From Dysgonomonas sp. Marseille-P4361 (GTDB taxonomy: Bacteria > Bacteroidota > Bacteroidia > Bacteroidales > Dysgonomonadaceae): a DNA stretch of 64,000 nt. The notes under the pieces are model-generated. The model was not told where the DNA came from, ran no database searches, and saw only the letters and a program-made list of their open reading frames with translations. The first letter of the stretch is position 1. The number at the start of each line of letters is the position of its first letter. Position numbers and translations under genes: made by a program. Shown here in pieces: positions 1-8,975 of this stretch. Where the stretch lies: positions 620,001 to 684,000 of the forward strand of contig NZ_OPYL01000001.1 in assembly GCF_900343125.1 (NCBI RefSeq), given 5' to 3'.

Positions 1-1484
1 ATCTAATCAAATTGCAATTCCCTACATTGATTAATTATGCATTTCCTGTACAGGAAAATAGTTATCAGTTGACCGAGAACTTTATCGGAGCTGTTTATGG
101 ACGTTATTTCAATATTGCTAATTCAAATTGGAGAAATCATTTCCAAACGTTCAACGCTCAAGACAATTGGCTCTATACTCCAATAGAAGATACTTATAAA
201 TATATTGCTCGTAGTTTCTATGAAGTAGAAAAGATCTCAGTAGATAAAGAAGAGTACCAGCATCTATATAATTTTGCTAGAATATTGAAAGTGACAGCTT
301 TCCAGCGTTTAACAGATATGTATGGACCTCTTCCTTATTCTCAGCTAAGTGCAGGGAATTTGCTGGCTGAGTACGACGATCAGGAAACAATTTATAAAAC
401 AATGTTTAATGAATTGGATGAAGCAATAGCTGTCCTGACTCAGCATTATAAAGACAATCCTAATTACAAAGGAGATAGCGATGTTTTTGATGCCATATAT
501 GGTAATGACTATAAGAAATGGGTTATTTATGCTAATACATTGAAGCTAAGAATGGCGATGAGAATTCGCTATGCTAACCCTGAGTTGGCAAAAGAGAAAG
601 CCGAAGCTGCAGTTGCACATGAATTTGGAGTAATGAACTCAAACGAAGATAATGCAAATAATGCATTCAACCCGAACGGTTTGTACAAGGTTGCTGTAGA
701 GTGGAGCGATTCTAGAGTATGTGCTGATATTGTTAGCTATATGAAAGGTTATGCAGACCCTAGATTGAGCCAGTACTTTACAAAAGTAAATCTTGGTCCT
801 GATGCTACACCGACAGAAGAATATGTAGGAGTTCGTTCTGGTATTACAATTGCATCTCAGGATATCACAAGACGATATTCTACTGCAAATACTAGTGCAG
901 ATGACTTAAATCTGATTATGCCAGCTTCTGAGTCTTATTTTCTTCGTGCCGAAGGAGCTTTGTTAGGCTGGAATATGAAGGGGACAGCACAACAGTTTTA
1001 TGAAGAAGGTATTCGTATTTCTTTTGCTCAATGGGGAGTCGTTGACGAAGAAGCAATAAATGCGTATATATCTAACAATAAAAATGTGCCGGCTGATTAT
1101 CCGCAACCTGAAAATAAGCTTCTAATCGACCCTAAGGTTAATTATGCAGTGAAGAACCAATCTAAGGCCTTAATAAAATGGGATGAGGGTGCAGACCTAG
1201 AGAAAAAATTAGAAAAAATCATTACTCAAAAATGGATCGCAATATATCCTAATGGCCAAGAAGCATGGAGCGAACATAGACGTACCGGTTATCCTAAGTT
1301 TTTCCCAGTGTTGGTTAATATGAGCGGAGACCCTCTTTTGGCAGATGGAGTAGCATCCAGAATTCCATATCCTACTATCGAAAAAAATAAGCCAACTTAT
1401 CCTAAGGTGAAAGAATCTTTAGGAGGCGAGGATAACTATAGCACAAAACTTTGGTGGGATAAGAAGCCTAACAAGAACAAATAG
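1..1484 (+). CDS. SusD/RagB-family outer-membrane glycan-binding lipoprotein, 5' partial (SusD_like_2 type)
   Basis: The reading frame is open to the first base, so the true start, signal peptide and lipobox lie upstream; about 493 residues are visible. The protein is rich in aromatic and alpha-helical TPR-like segments and ends with an R-x-P-YP...E...LWWDK tail, which I recognise from the SusD_like_2 / SusD-RagB nutrient-binding family. Members sit on the cell surface as a lid over a SusC-type TonB-dependent channel and bind the glycan to be imported. A susC gene is therefore expected just upstream, outside the window. It is followed after about 33 bases by a GH18 lipoprotein, consistent with one operon. 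The exact glycan cannot be read from the sequence. Confidence 0.85.
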   Translation, partial: LIKLQFPTLINYAFPVQENSYQLTENFIGAVYGRYFNIANSNWRNHFQTFNAQDNWLYTPIEDTYKYIARSFYEVEKISVDKEEYQHLYNFARILKVTAFQRLTDMYGPLPYSQLSAGNLLAEYDDQETIYKTMFNELDEAIAVLTQHYKDNPNYKGDSDVFDAIYGNDYKKWVIYANTLKLRMAMRIRYANPELAKEKAEAAVAHEFGVMNSNEDNANNAFNPNGLYKVAVEWSDSRVCADIVSYMKGYADPRLSQYFTKVNLGPDATPTEEYVGVRSGITIASQDITRRYSTANTSADDLNLIMPASESYFLRAEGALLGWNMKGTAQQFYEEGIRISFAQWGVVDEEAINAYISNNKNVPADYPQPENKLLIDPKVNYAVKNQSKALIKWDEGADLEKKLEKIITQKWIAIYPNGQEAWSEHRRTGYPKFFPVLVNMSGDPLLADGVASRIPYPTIEKNKPTYPKVKESLGGEDNYSTKLWWDKKPNKNK

Positions 1485-1517
1485 TAGATAATATTGATAC
1501 TAAAAATGATATTAGAA

Positions 1518-2975
1518 ATGAAAAAAACAAATTATATATTATCCTTAAAATCTTTATTGATGTCTGCTCTCGTAATACTATGTGTTACGAGTTGCGAAGA
1601 CGATAAAGTTGATCTGGGAGAGAATTATGGTTTTGCTTATTCTCAAGAAGCCATTGCTCAGAAAATTAATATGGAGCTCGAAGAAGAGAAGACCATTGAT
1701 AAGTCTTTCAATTTTGTATTGAGACGAGAAGCAGTAGAGGAAGTGCAAGTTTCATATAAATATGATGAGACGCTAATTGATGTAATAAACAAAAAAGCCA
1801 ACAAGAACTATAAAGTGTTCCCTAAAGAACTCTACACCCTCTCTAAAGAAGAAGTGTCTATTTTGCCGGGTAAAACCTTGTCAGACTCAGTAGAATTGAA
1901 TATCAAATATGGGAAAGGCTTGGAGGAGAACGTAGAATATATTATTCCTCTAAAAGCAACAGTGTTAAAAGGGAATATATCTATACCTGAAAAAGATTCA
2001 TATTTAGCTTTTATTGTAAAGGTTCCATTAAACAGTACTAAAAAATCTACAGATATTAAAATATTCAATTGTGTAGAAATTAATCGAATTAATCCGTTGA
2101 ATTCGTTGAATTTCAAGCTAAAGAATAGTGATAAGTATCTGTTTGATGCTGTTATTCTATTCTCGGCGAATATGCAGTATAACGATAAAACCAAGAAGCT
2201 TCATCTTTCTTTAAATCCTAAGAATAAATATTTGTTCGATAATGCTGACAAGTATATAAAACCATTACAGGATGCAGGGATGAAAGTTGTTTTCGGTATA
2301 TTGCCTCACCATACAGCAGCAGGTCTTGCTAATATGACTGATGCTGGATGTAAACAATTCGCTCAGGAAATAAAGAAATTTAATGATACCTATGGATTAG
2401 ATGGAGTATTCCTTGACGATGAGTATGGATATAAAGGAACAGGAGATCCAAGCGTTTTATTACCGATGGCTGATAATAAAGCAAGTTCTCGTCTGGCATA
2501 TGAAATAGATAAGATTATGCCTGATAAATGGGTGACTGTATATGCATATAGAGATCTTATAGATATGGTTGCAGTAGAAGGTAAGTATCCTGGCGAATTC
2601 GTAGATTATATCCTTCCAGATTATGGTATAACAGGTGATTTCTCTCAAAACTATTATAAATTGCCGAAAAGCAGGACTGGCCAATTTTCAATGAATTTTT
2701 CTAACTTGGCTTCATTGAAACTACCTCTCCCTTACCTAAAGGAATTAAGAGATAATGGCTATGGGGCAAATATGACATATGATGTAGATCCTACAGAAGT
2801 AAGCTTCAAAGAACGCACAAACAGTCGTTGGTTTGGAGAATTACCTAGTCAATTGGAGGTATTAGAGTTCTTAACAGAATCTCTGTTTGATGATGAACTT
2901 ATCTTTAACGAAACAGTGTATAAATCAGAATGGTCTCACTTGGAAGGTGATCCAGAAGAATGGACAGGAGAATAA
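1518..2975 (+). CDS. Surface GH18 endo-beta-N-acetylglucosaminidase-like lipoprotein with N-terminal DUF1735 (BT_3987-like) domain
   Basis: About 485 residues. I chose the third in-frame start (MKKTNY...), because it gives a clean lipoprotein signal ending VTSC with Cys26; the following EDD is the acidic pattern that directs Bacteroidota lipoproteins to the cell surface. Residues about 35-165 resemble the DUF1735 beta-sandwich, and the rest a GH18 barrel. The active-site segment reads DGVFLDDEY, with the Asp300/Glu302 pair that endo-H-type enzymes use for substrate-assisted cleavage; the first Asp of the classic DxxDxDxE motif is Phe here. Relatives cut the chitobiose core of N-glycans or bind them. 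Together with the preceding SusD it suggests an N-glycan or chitobiose-containing target. This is inference; activity is not proven. Confidence 0.8.
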   Translation: MKKTNYILSLKSLLMSALVILCVTSCEDDKVDLGENYGFAYSQEAIAQKINMELEEEKTIDKSFNFVLRREAVEEVQVSYKYDETLIDVINKKANKNYKVFPKELYTLSKEEVSILPGKTLSDSVELNIKYGKGLEENVEYIIPLKATVLKGNISIPEKDSYLAFIVKVPLNSTKKSTDIKIFNCVEINRINPLNSLNFKLKNSDKYLFDAVILFSANMQYNDKTKKLHLSLNPKNKYLFDNADKYIKPLQDAGMKVVFGILPHHTAAGLANMTDAGCKQFAQEIKKFNDTYGLDGVFLDDEYGYKGTGDPSVLLPMADNKASSRLAYEIDKIMPDKWVTVYAYRDLIDMVAVEGKYPGEFVDYILPDYGITGDFSQNYYKLPKSRTGQFSMNFSNLASLKLPLPYLKELRDNGYGANMTYDVDPTEVSFKERTNSRWFGELPSQLEVLEFLTESLFDDELIFNETVYKSEWSHLEGDPEEWTGE

Positions 2976-3037
2976 ATATAGTCTTAAGTTAATCTGTTAA
3001 GATTATAATTTTCAATTAGATTTAATAATACGATGGG

Positions 3038-3077
3038 TCAAGAGTAGTTGGAGTTTTCTAGCTACTCTTGATTTTTT
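3038..3077 (+). terminator. Rho-independent terminator after the GH18 gene
   Basis: A 10-bp perfect stem (3038-3047 with 3062-3071) and a 14-base loop are followed directly by six T residues. It closes the plus-strand glycan locus. Confidence 0.8.
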
Positions 3078-3122
3078 ATGTCAGATAGGGAATGAATGCT
3101 CTAGCCTGAATCATGACAATAC

Positions 3123-3159
3123 TAAATAAAACAAGGGAGCTACAGAATGTGCAGCCCCC
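3123..3159 (-). terminator. Probable terminator of the rhamnose operon
   Basis: On the minus strand, 26 bases past the rhaD stop, a 7-bp stem with one G-U pair (3153-3159 with 3135-3141) is followed by a T-rich stretch. It is weaker than the neighbouring plus-strand terminator, with which it forms a convergent pair. Confidence 0.55.
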
Positions 3160-3184
3160 TCATCATCTAGGTAGTGATATTATA

Positions 3185-3994
3185 TTATTTGGGTAGGTTA
3201 AAAGCTATTTTCAGCGCATCCATGTCTTCCTTTGATGTGCCTTCCGGTTCAAATCCCATCGATTTAGCTGTCAGGTATATCTGAGCCGATTTAGATAAAG
3301 TATCTACCATATCAAAAGCTTCCATGATGTTCTCACCCACAGAGCATACTCCGTGTTTTTCCCACATTACCACATCATAATCCTCTAATTCTTTGATAGT
3401 GGCTTCCGCCAAATCTATAGATCCGGGCATCTTGTAAGGAATGATTCCTAATCCTTTAGGGCAGAAAGCTCTGGTCTCTGGGATCATGCTCCAAAGCAAA
3501 TACGTTAGTTTATCCTTTGCCAAGAACTCAGGGTTGTGGGTCATGGCAATCAAATCAATAGGATGCGTATGTAGGGCAGCTTTATAAGTAGATCCTTTTC
3601 CTATCAGAAAATTGTGCATCGATAAGTGTGAAGGAAGTTCAGATGTCGGCTTTACCGGATTGTCAGCAATGATTTCATAGCTGCTGCAATCGTCAAGAAT
3701 ACGTATGACAGAACCATTGTCCATTGGGTTTCGGGCAAGGTCTCTCATGCGTTTGTTTGTCCCTTTACAATAGAAGTAACAACCTTTTAAGTTAGGAAGT
3801 TTCTTGCCTATTTCTACTCTATCGCTGATCGCAGGCATTTTCCTGATTTCATCGTCGATCTCGTCAGTTATATTGATTGTGATGTTCCCTCCATTACGTT
3901 CAGCCCATCCTTTTTGCCACAGGTAGCCGGCTACTTCTGCAACTTCATAGACTTGTTTCGATAATTGAGGTCTATTGTCTAAAATTGATTTCAT
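3185..3994 (-). CDS. rhaD: L-rhamnulose-1-phosphate aldolase
   Basis: Class II aldolase that splits L-rhamnulose 1-phosphate into dihydroxyacetone phosphate and L-lactaldehyde, in the cytoplasm. It has 269 residues, close to the 274 of E. coli RhaD. The zinc ligands of the family are visible as His142 and His144 in the HTHP motif and His214 in EKHG; Glu119 lies where the catalytic Glu117 sits in E. coli. The ERNGGNIT segment near residue 32 is the phosphate-binding loop. It is the last gene of rhaB-rhaA-rhaT-rhaD on the minus strand, 35 bases after rhaT. No lactaldehyde reductase or dehydrogenase gene is nearby, so the lactaldehyde must be handled elsewhere. Confidence 0.95.
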   Translation of the reverse strand: MKSILDNRPQLSKQVYEVAEVAGYLWQKGWAERNGGNITINITDEIDDEIRKMPAISDRVEIGKKLPNLKGCYFYCKGTNKRMRDLARNPMDNGSVIRILDDCSSYEIIADNPVKPTSELPSHLSMHNFLIGKGSTYKAALHTHPIDLIAMTHNPEFLAKDKLTYLLWSMIPETRAFCPKGLGIIPYKMPGSIDLAEATIKELEDYDVVMWEKHGVCSVGENIMEAFDMVDTLSKSAQIYLTAKSMGFEPEGTSKEDMDALKIAFNLPK

Positions 3995-4029
3995 TTTTAT
4001 TTATTATTATATACAAACAACAGTTTGAA

Positions 4030-5064
4030 TTATTTCATTAGCTGAGGGAAAATTATCGAAATAATGAGTACTGCTAATCCCGATACAAGAACGATAATTG
4101 TTTTCTGTCCCGATCCTTTCCACTCTTTAAGGATGATTCCCCACATATTACTGAACAACACATTCAAAGACATTAGGATACTCCACGAGAAAGCCATCAT
4201 TACGCTTCCCGGTTCAAAGAAACTTTGTCCGACTCCTAATCCGAAAAATTGAGAGTACCACAGCAACCCTGCCAAGGCACAGAATACGAGGTTGTTCATC
4301 CATACGTTTGCAGATGCAGTTGTGTAATCTTTGAATGTACCATTCTTATAATTTTGGAAAAGACAATAACAAGCATTTGTTATAAACCCTCCGATTGTAA
4401 CTAAGAATATAACAGGATTTAAAACAAGAAGTTCATTTGCTCCTAGTTGAAATAACTGTGCTTTGATTGGTGCACCAGCTTCTAGTCCTAGATTGAAACA
4501 AGCGCTCATCACACCCGCCAGAAGCGCAATAAGAAGCCCTTTTTTCAGAGCAAAGTCTTTCACTGCTTTTTTCTTCTCCTCCTCCGACATGTTCTTAGAC
4601 TTTAAAGCTCCCGCGTAACCAATAATGGCGATGCCAGCAATGGCAATCGATACACCGATGAGCAATATTAGTCCGTCTCCCGAAAACAAGTCATCTCCTT
4701 TGAGTATGGCAGGAATAAGAGTCCCAAAAGCAGAACAAGTTCCAAGAGCTAGCGATTGTCCCAGAGCTATTCCAAGGTAACGCATACTCAGGCCGAAAGT
4801 TAATCCTCCGATGCCCCATAGTATACCGTAACCAATGCTTTTCCACACATCGCTGCCCGCTGCTTGCCATACGTCCAGAAGAGATACCCCTGAAGGTAGT
4901 GCCAGCATAGCCCCTAGAAGAGGGAAAACTAGCCATGCGAATACTCCTTGGACCAACCAAAAACATTCCCACGACCAGTTTTTAATCTTATTTATTGGCA
5001 CATAGGAGCTTGATTGACCCAAGCTCCCTATTGCTATAATAATTAAACCTATGATAGTATTCAT
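4030..5064 (-). CDS. rhaT: L-rhamnose/proton symporter
   Basis: Inner-membrane permease of 344 residues, the same length as E. coli RhaT, with about ten hydrophobic segments spread over the whole chain and almost no soluble domain. The opening segment (residues 1-40, containing GQSSSYVPINKIK and SWECFWLVQG) is typical of RhaT. It imports L-rhamnose together with a proton. It lies between rhaA (9 bases upstream) and rhaD, so it is translated from the same message. Using a RhaT symporter beside a GH78 rhamnosidase fits uptake of free rhamnose released outside the inner membrane. Confidence 0.95.
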   Translation of the reverse strand: MNTIIGLIIIAIGSLGQSSSYVPINKIKNWSWECFWLVQGVFAWLVFPLLGAMLALPSGVSLLDVWQAAGSDVWKSIGYGILWGIGGLTFGLSMRYLGIALGQSLALGTCSAFGTLIPAILKGDDLFSGDGLILLIGVSIAIAGIAIIGYAGALKSKNMSEEEKKKAVKDFALKKGLLIALLAGVMSACFNLGLEAGAPIKAQLFQLGANELLVLNPVIFLVTIGGFITNACYCLFQNYKNGTFKDYTTASANVWMNNLVFCALAGLLWYSQFFGLGVGQSFFEPGSVMMAFSWSILMSLNVLFSNMWGIILKEWKGSGQKTIIVLVSGLAVLIISIIFPQLMK

Positions 5065-5073
5065 AATGTCATT

Positions 5074-6330
5074 TTATCCTCTTTTGGATGTTACATCTTT
5101 TTCGTACTGTTGTATCTCTGTGATGTAATCTTCTCCAACAGCAATATCATTTTTCAGGCAGAAATAATCCCAAACGGCATTCCAAGGAAGGCTCTTCGCT
5201 TCTTCCAATAGAGCAAGACGCTCGAAATATTGTCCGTTAGCTTCGTATTCGCGAAGTTTAGCCAGAGGTTCTAGTAGTGCTTGCAACAATGCTTTCTGAG
5301 TAGAACGGATACCTACAACATAAGCTCCCACACGATTGATAGATGCATCAAAGAAGTCTAAGCCGATATGTACTTTATTTAGAGCATTGGCACGAATAAT
5401 TTCTTTTGTCAAATCGGTTACTTCATCGTTGAGGATTACAACATGGTCAGAGTCCCAGCGAACCGGACGGCTTACATGTAGCATGATTTCAGGGGTGAAT
5501 AATAACAGTGATGAAATCTTATCAGCAACACTTTCTGACAAATGGAAGTGTCCCATGTCTAGTGTAACCATTTTTTGTTTTTTCGCTCCATATCCCAGAT
5601 AGAAATCATGAGAACCAACAGTGAAGCTTTCAAGCGCAATACCGAATAGCTTAGATTCGATACAGTCTTTCATGTTTTTGTATTCTGTTGCAAATATCTC
5701 GTCAAGCGATTTTTCTAAAAGAGAACGATATTGATATTTGTTTACAGTCAAGTCTTTCGAGCCATCATGTATCCAAAGGTTCATAATACACGGATCATCT
5801 TGGAATTTACCCATTGCTTCAGCTACTGCTCTACAACGTTTAGTATGCTCAATCCAGAAGTCACGTATTTCTTTATCAGGGTTAGCTAAAGTCAGATCGC
5901 CGCTCTTTGGATGACCAAATGAAGTAGAGTTGAAATCCAGTTTTAATCCAACTTCTTTTGCCCATTGCATCCAACTAGCAAAGTGTTCTGGTCCTACTTG
6001 GTCTCTGTCAACAACTTTGTCTCCAAAATCTCCATAAATTTCGTGAAGGCTAAAACGATGACTTCCTCCAATAAGGGTCAATACCTTTTCTATATCAGAT
6101 CTTAGTTCAGCAATGTTTCTTGCCCTGCCAGGATAATTACCAGTGGCTTGTATTCCACCACCACCCATGTTGCTTAGGTTTTCAAACCCAACAACATCAT
6201 CAGCTTGCCAGCAATGTATCGAAATTGCTATTTTCTGTAATTGTTCAAGAGCTGTATCAATGTTTACTCCTATTGCGGCATAGCGTTCCTTTGCTATTTC
6301 GTAAGACTTTTGTACTAAATCAGTTTTCAT
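5074..6330 (-). CDS. rhaA: L-rhamnose isomerase
   Basis: 418 residues, matching the 419 of E. coli RhaA. It converts L-rhamnose to L-rhamnulose with a divalent metal. The ISIHCWQADDVVGFE and GGIQATGNYPGRA segments (residues about 35-70), the SLHEIYGDFGD stretch near residue 100, and the later barrel motifs with LDMGHFHLSE and HVSRPVRWDSDHV (metal and substrate residues) are all present and look intact. It starts 10 bases after the rhaB stop, so it is the second gene of the operon. I see no sign of a frameshift or truncation. Confidence 0.95.
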   Translation of the reverse strand: MKTDLVQKSYEIAKERYAAIGVNIDTALEQLQKIAISIHCWQADDVVGFENLSNMGGGGIQATGNYPGRARNIAELRSDIEKVLTLIGGSHRFSLHEIYGDFGDKVVDRDQVGPEHFASWMQWAKEVGLKLDFNSTSFGHPKSGDLTLANPDKEIRDFWIEHTKRCRAVAEAMGKFQDDPCIMNLWIHDGSKDLTVNKYQYRSLLEKSLDEIFATEYKNMKDCIESKLFGIALESFTVGSHDFYLGYGAKKQKMVTLDMGHFHLSESVADKISSLLLFTPEIMLHVSRPVRWDSDHVVILNDEVTDLTKEIIRANALNKVHIGLDFFDASINRVGAYVVGIRSTQKALLQALLEPLAKLREYEANGQYFERLALLEEAKSLPWNAVWDYFCLKNDIAVGEDYITEIQQYEKDVTSKRG

Positions 6331-6340
6331 ATTGGCATTA

Positions 6341-7831
6341 TTATTTGTTTATGATATTACTTAAAAATGATGTTGCTTGTTCAATTTGTTTCTTCCATTC
6401 ATCGGAAGTTTTAGGCAGAAATGTCTCCGTACTCACGCTGTTGTTTATTACAGTTCTGATTTCTTGTAATGAATTTACAACGCCTAATCCTTTTGCTTGC
6501 ATCATAATATTCCCGATGGCTGTAGCTTCGACAGGTCCTGCTACAACTGGTATGCCTATGGCGTCAGCCGTTAGTTGATTAAGCAGCTTGTTCTGCGCAC
6601 CACCTCCTATAACGTGTAATTTGTTGATAGAAAATGGAGCTACTTCTTGCAGCTTAGCTAACACATACCTGTACTTGATAGCAAGACTGTCGAAAATACA
6701 TCGGACATATTGGGCGTGATCTTTTGGGCATTCTTGATTTGTTTTTATACAAAACTCCGATATTGCTTTTTCCATACAATCTGGGTTGGCGAACGATGCG
6801 TCGTCAGGATCTATGATAAATTGTAATTCTTTTTCAGATTTAGCCATCTCTACTATTTCCGGGTAAGAGTATGGCTTGCCTTGTGCTTCCCATTCTTTGC
6901 GGCATTGTTCAAGCAGCCACATGCCGGTGATGTTCTTCAAAAAACGGATTGTTCCATCAACACCACCCTCATTTGTGAAGTTGAGGTTGAATGACTCTTC
7001 GTTTATGATTGGCTCTTTTGTCTCTATTCCCATCAAAGACCATGTGCCGGAACTCAAGTATGCGAAGTTTTCATCTTTGGCAGGTACAGCAACGACAGCC
7101 GAAGCAGTGTCGTGTCCGGCAACAGCAACAACAGGCGTGTCTTTAATATTACATTCTTTGGTAATATATTGAGCTGTATTGCCTATAATGCTTCCCGGCA
7201 TGGTAACCTTATTCACTAAAGATGAGCTGATATCTGCTTTTTCAAATAGAGCAGGTTCAAATTCCTTTGTTCTTGCGTTTAATAGCTGAGAAGTAGAGGC
7301 GATTGTATATTCAATAACTTTTTTGCCAGTCAACAAATAAGATAATGCATCCGGTACAAAAAGAATATTTTTAGCATGAGCCAGAGCCGATGAGTTTTCC
7401 TTTTTTGCTGCATACAGTTGAAAAAGACTATTGAAATTCATTGTCTGAATTCCGGTTAAGTCATATACTTCTTTCTTAGATATCAGAGAGAAGTACTCTT
7501 CTGGTATTCCGTCCGTATATGGGTCACGGTACGATCGAGGAAGATTCAGAATGCTACCATCTTCTGCTACATAAACAAAATCTACTCCCCATGTATCTAT
7601 CCCTACAGAATCTATCTCGACACCTAAACTTGATGTCTTCTTAAGACTGTTTTTCAATTCTTCGAAAAGAGAGAAAATATTCCAATAATACTTGTCTTGA
7701 ATAAATTGTATTTTATTATCGAAACGGGTTAACTCTTCTAAAGTCAATTTGCCGTTTTCTAGTTTTCCAATAATAGAGCGTCCACTTGTAGCCCCTATAT
7801 CAAAAGCGAGGAAGTTGTAAGTGTTTTTCAT
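6341..7831 (-). CDS. rhaB: Rhamnulokinase
   Basis: FGGY-family sugar kinase of 496 residues that phosphorylates L-rhamnulose at O1 using ATP. The N-terminal phosphate-binding motif appears as FDIGATSGR (residues about 10-18), followed by a first actin-like domain with the DTWGVDFV segment. The GHDTASAV motif near residue 240 carries the Asp that acts as the catalytic base, and IGGGAQNKLLNQ near residue 410 is the second ATP-site signature. It is the first gene of the minus-strand rhamnose operon. Its upstream region holds a -7 box preceded by a tandem repeat, a likely activator site. Confidence 0.95.
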   Translation of the reverse strand: MKNTYNFLAFDIGATSGRSIIGKLENGKLTLEELTRFDNKIQFIQDKYYWNIFSLFEELKNSLKKTSSLGVEIDSVGIDTWGVDFVYVAEDGSILNLPRSYRDPYTDGIPEEYFSLISKKEVYDLTGIQTMNFNSLFQLYAAKKENSSALAHAKNILFVPDALSYLLTGKKVIEYTIASTSQLLNARTKEFEPALFEKADISSSLVNKVTMPGSIIGNTAQYITKECNIKDTPVVAVAGHDTASAVVAVPAKDENFAYLSSGTWSLMGIETKEPIINEESFNLNFTNEGGVDGTIRFLKNITGMWLLEQCRKEWEAQGKPYSYPEIVEMAKSEKELQFIIDPDDASFANPDCMEKAISEFCIKTNQECPKDHAQYVRCIFDSLAIKYRYVLAKLQEVAPFSINKLHVIGGGAQNKLLNQLTADAIGIPVVAGPVEATAIGNIMMQAKGLGVVNSLQEIRTVINNSVSTETFLPKTSDEWKKQIEQATSFLSNIINK

Positions 7832-7858
7832 TTCGAATTGTATTCAGTTTCACGTTAA

Positions 7859-7893
7859 CAAAAGTACATTCTATTTCATCTGCTCTATTTCAT
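7859..7893 (-). promoter_or_regulatory. rhaB promoter: -7 box with tandem repeat in the activator position
   Basis: On the minus strand the -7 box TACTTTTG (7859-7866) lies 28 bases before the rhaB start. No TTTG -33 box is found at the usual spacing. In its place are two exact copies of ATGAAATAG (7885-7893 and 7871-7879) with a 14-base period; the second ends 4 bases from the -7 box. This layout suits an activator-dependent promoter bound by an AraC-type protein, most simply the divergent regulator. The binding itself is inference. Confidence 0.5.
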
Positions 7894-7952
7894 ATTTTGA
7901 TTTAATCTCTTTGTTTATTGATACAATTGTTATGAGATCATTAATTAATGAT

Positions 7953-7960
7953 TATATTTG
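7953..7960 (+). promoter_or_regulatory. Candidate -7 box for the AraC regulator gene
   Basis: TATATTTG fits the Bacteroidota TAnnTTTG -7 consensus and lies 75 bases before the start codon. The nearest upstream TTG is 23 bases away, slightly too far for an ideal -33 box. Confidence 0.4.
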
Positions 7961-8035
7961 TATCTGTTTGTTATATAGTACAATGTGTCCTTTGTGGTTG
8001 AAATTTGTACTTAGAAAGTTGATCTATTTTATTAC

Positions 8036-8929
8036 ATGGAAAAGACAGTTCGAGTTAAATATTTGATTGCGAGTGATCAGGATATTCTTTGGGGGCTAAC
8101 TATTAATTCGGTGGGATACCAAAGGATTGAAAAAGACTCTCCTTATCCACCTAGAAATCACCCTACCCGTTATTTGTTTTCTACCGAAAAAGGGAGAGTA
8201 TTAGATGAATATCAACTCTTGTATATTACCCGAGGAAGAGGGACCTTCACCTCCGATTCTCAAAAACGGATAACAATAAAAGAGGGGCATATGTTTTTAT
8301 TGTTTCCGGGAGAATGGCATAGCTATCGTCCCGATTTGGCGACAGGCTGGGATGAATATTGGATTGGTTTTAAAGGGATAAATATAGATAATCGTATTCA
8401 GCATGGCTTCTTTAATAAGGAGAAACCTCTTTTCAATGTTGGCATCAGAGACGATATTGTTCAGCTGTATAAGCAAGCAATAGAAATCGCTAAAGAACAA
8501 AATACTGGCTTTCAACCAATGCTTGCCGGAGTTGTGAATCACCTCTTAGGTCTGGCTTATTCGCAGAACAAGCATGCCTCTTTTGAGGAGCTGAAAGTAA
8601 TTAAACAAATAAATAAAGCCAAGATAATAATGCAGGAGAACTTCCATTTGGATATGAGTCCGGAAGAGGTTGCTCAGGAAGTACATATGAGCTATTCTTG
8701 GTTTCGCCGTATCTTTAAGCAATATACAGGATTTCCCCCGTCTCAATATTTATTAGAACTCAAACTGCAACGGAGTAAAGAGTTGTTGACAAATACAGCC
8801 ATGACGAGTCAGGAGGTTGCTTTTGAAGTTGGCTTCGAGAATTCGGATTACTTCTGTACAGTCTTTCGAAAAAAGACGGGGATGACGCCTATTGCCTATA
8901 GGGAGATGACACAAGGACGAAACCTGTGA
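8036..8929 (+). CDS. AraC-family transcriptional regulator of the rhamnose genes (RhaR-like)
   Basis: 297 residues. The N-terminal 160 residues form a cupin-like sugar-sensing domain (the YITRGRGTF and EGHMFLLFPGEWHSY strands are typical). Residues about 195-290 form the double helix-turn-helix of AraC/XylS proteins, including the MSYSWFRRIFKQ helix and the closing EVGFENSDYFCTVFRKKTG signature. It is divergent from rhaB and 46 bases upstream of a GH78 rhamnosidase, so L-rhamnose is the most likely effector and rhaBATD plus the GH78 gene the most likely targets. Bacteroides species are known to control rhamnose genes with an AraC-family RhaR; that this protein is its ortholog is inference from context. 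Confidence 0.85.
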   Translation: MEKTVRVKYLIASDQDILWGLTINSVGYQRIEKDSPYPPRNHPTRYLFSTEKGRVLDEYQLLYITRGRGTFTSDSQKRITIKEGHMFLLFPGEWHSYRPDLATGWDEYWIGFKGINIDNRIQHGFFNKEKPLFNVGIRDDIVQLYKQAIEIAKEQNTGFQPMLAGVVNHLLGLAYSQNKHASFEELKVIKQINKAKIIMQENFHLDMSPEEVAQEVHMSYSWFRRIFKQYTGFPPSQYLLELKLQRSKELLTNTAMTSQEVAFEVGFENSDYFCTVFRKKTGMTPIAYREMTQGRNL

Positions 8930-8975
8930 TATATCTATATAAAAACTTGATTAACCTAAATAAAATTATTGTACC

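Noticed and set aside
1518-2975. GH18 gene thought inactive because the DxxDxDxE motif is incomplete
   Set aside because: The Asp and Glu used in catalysis by endo-H-type enzymes (DDEY) are both present, so loss of activity is not supported.
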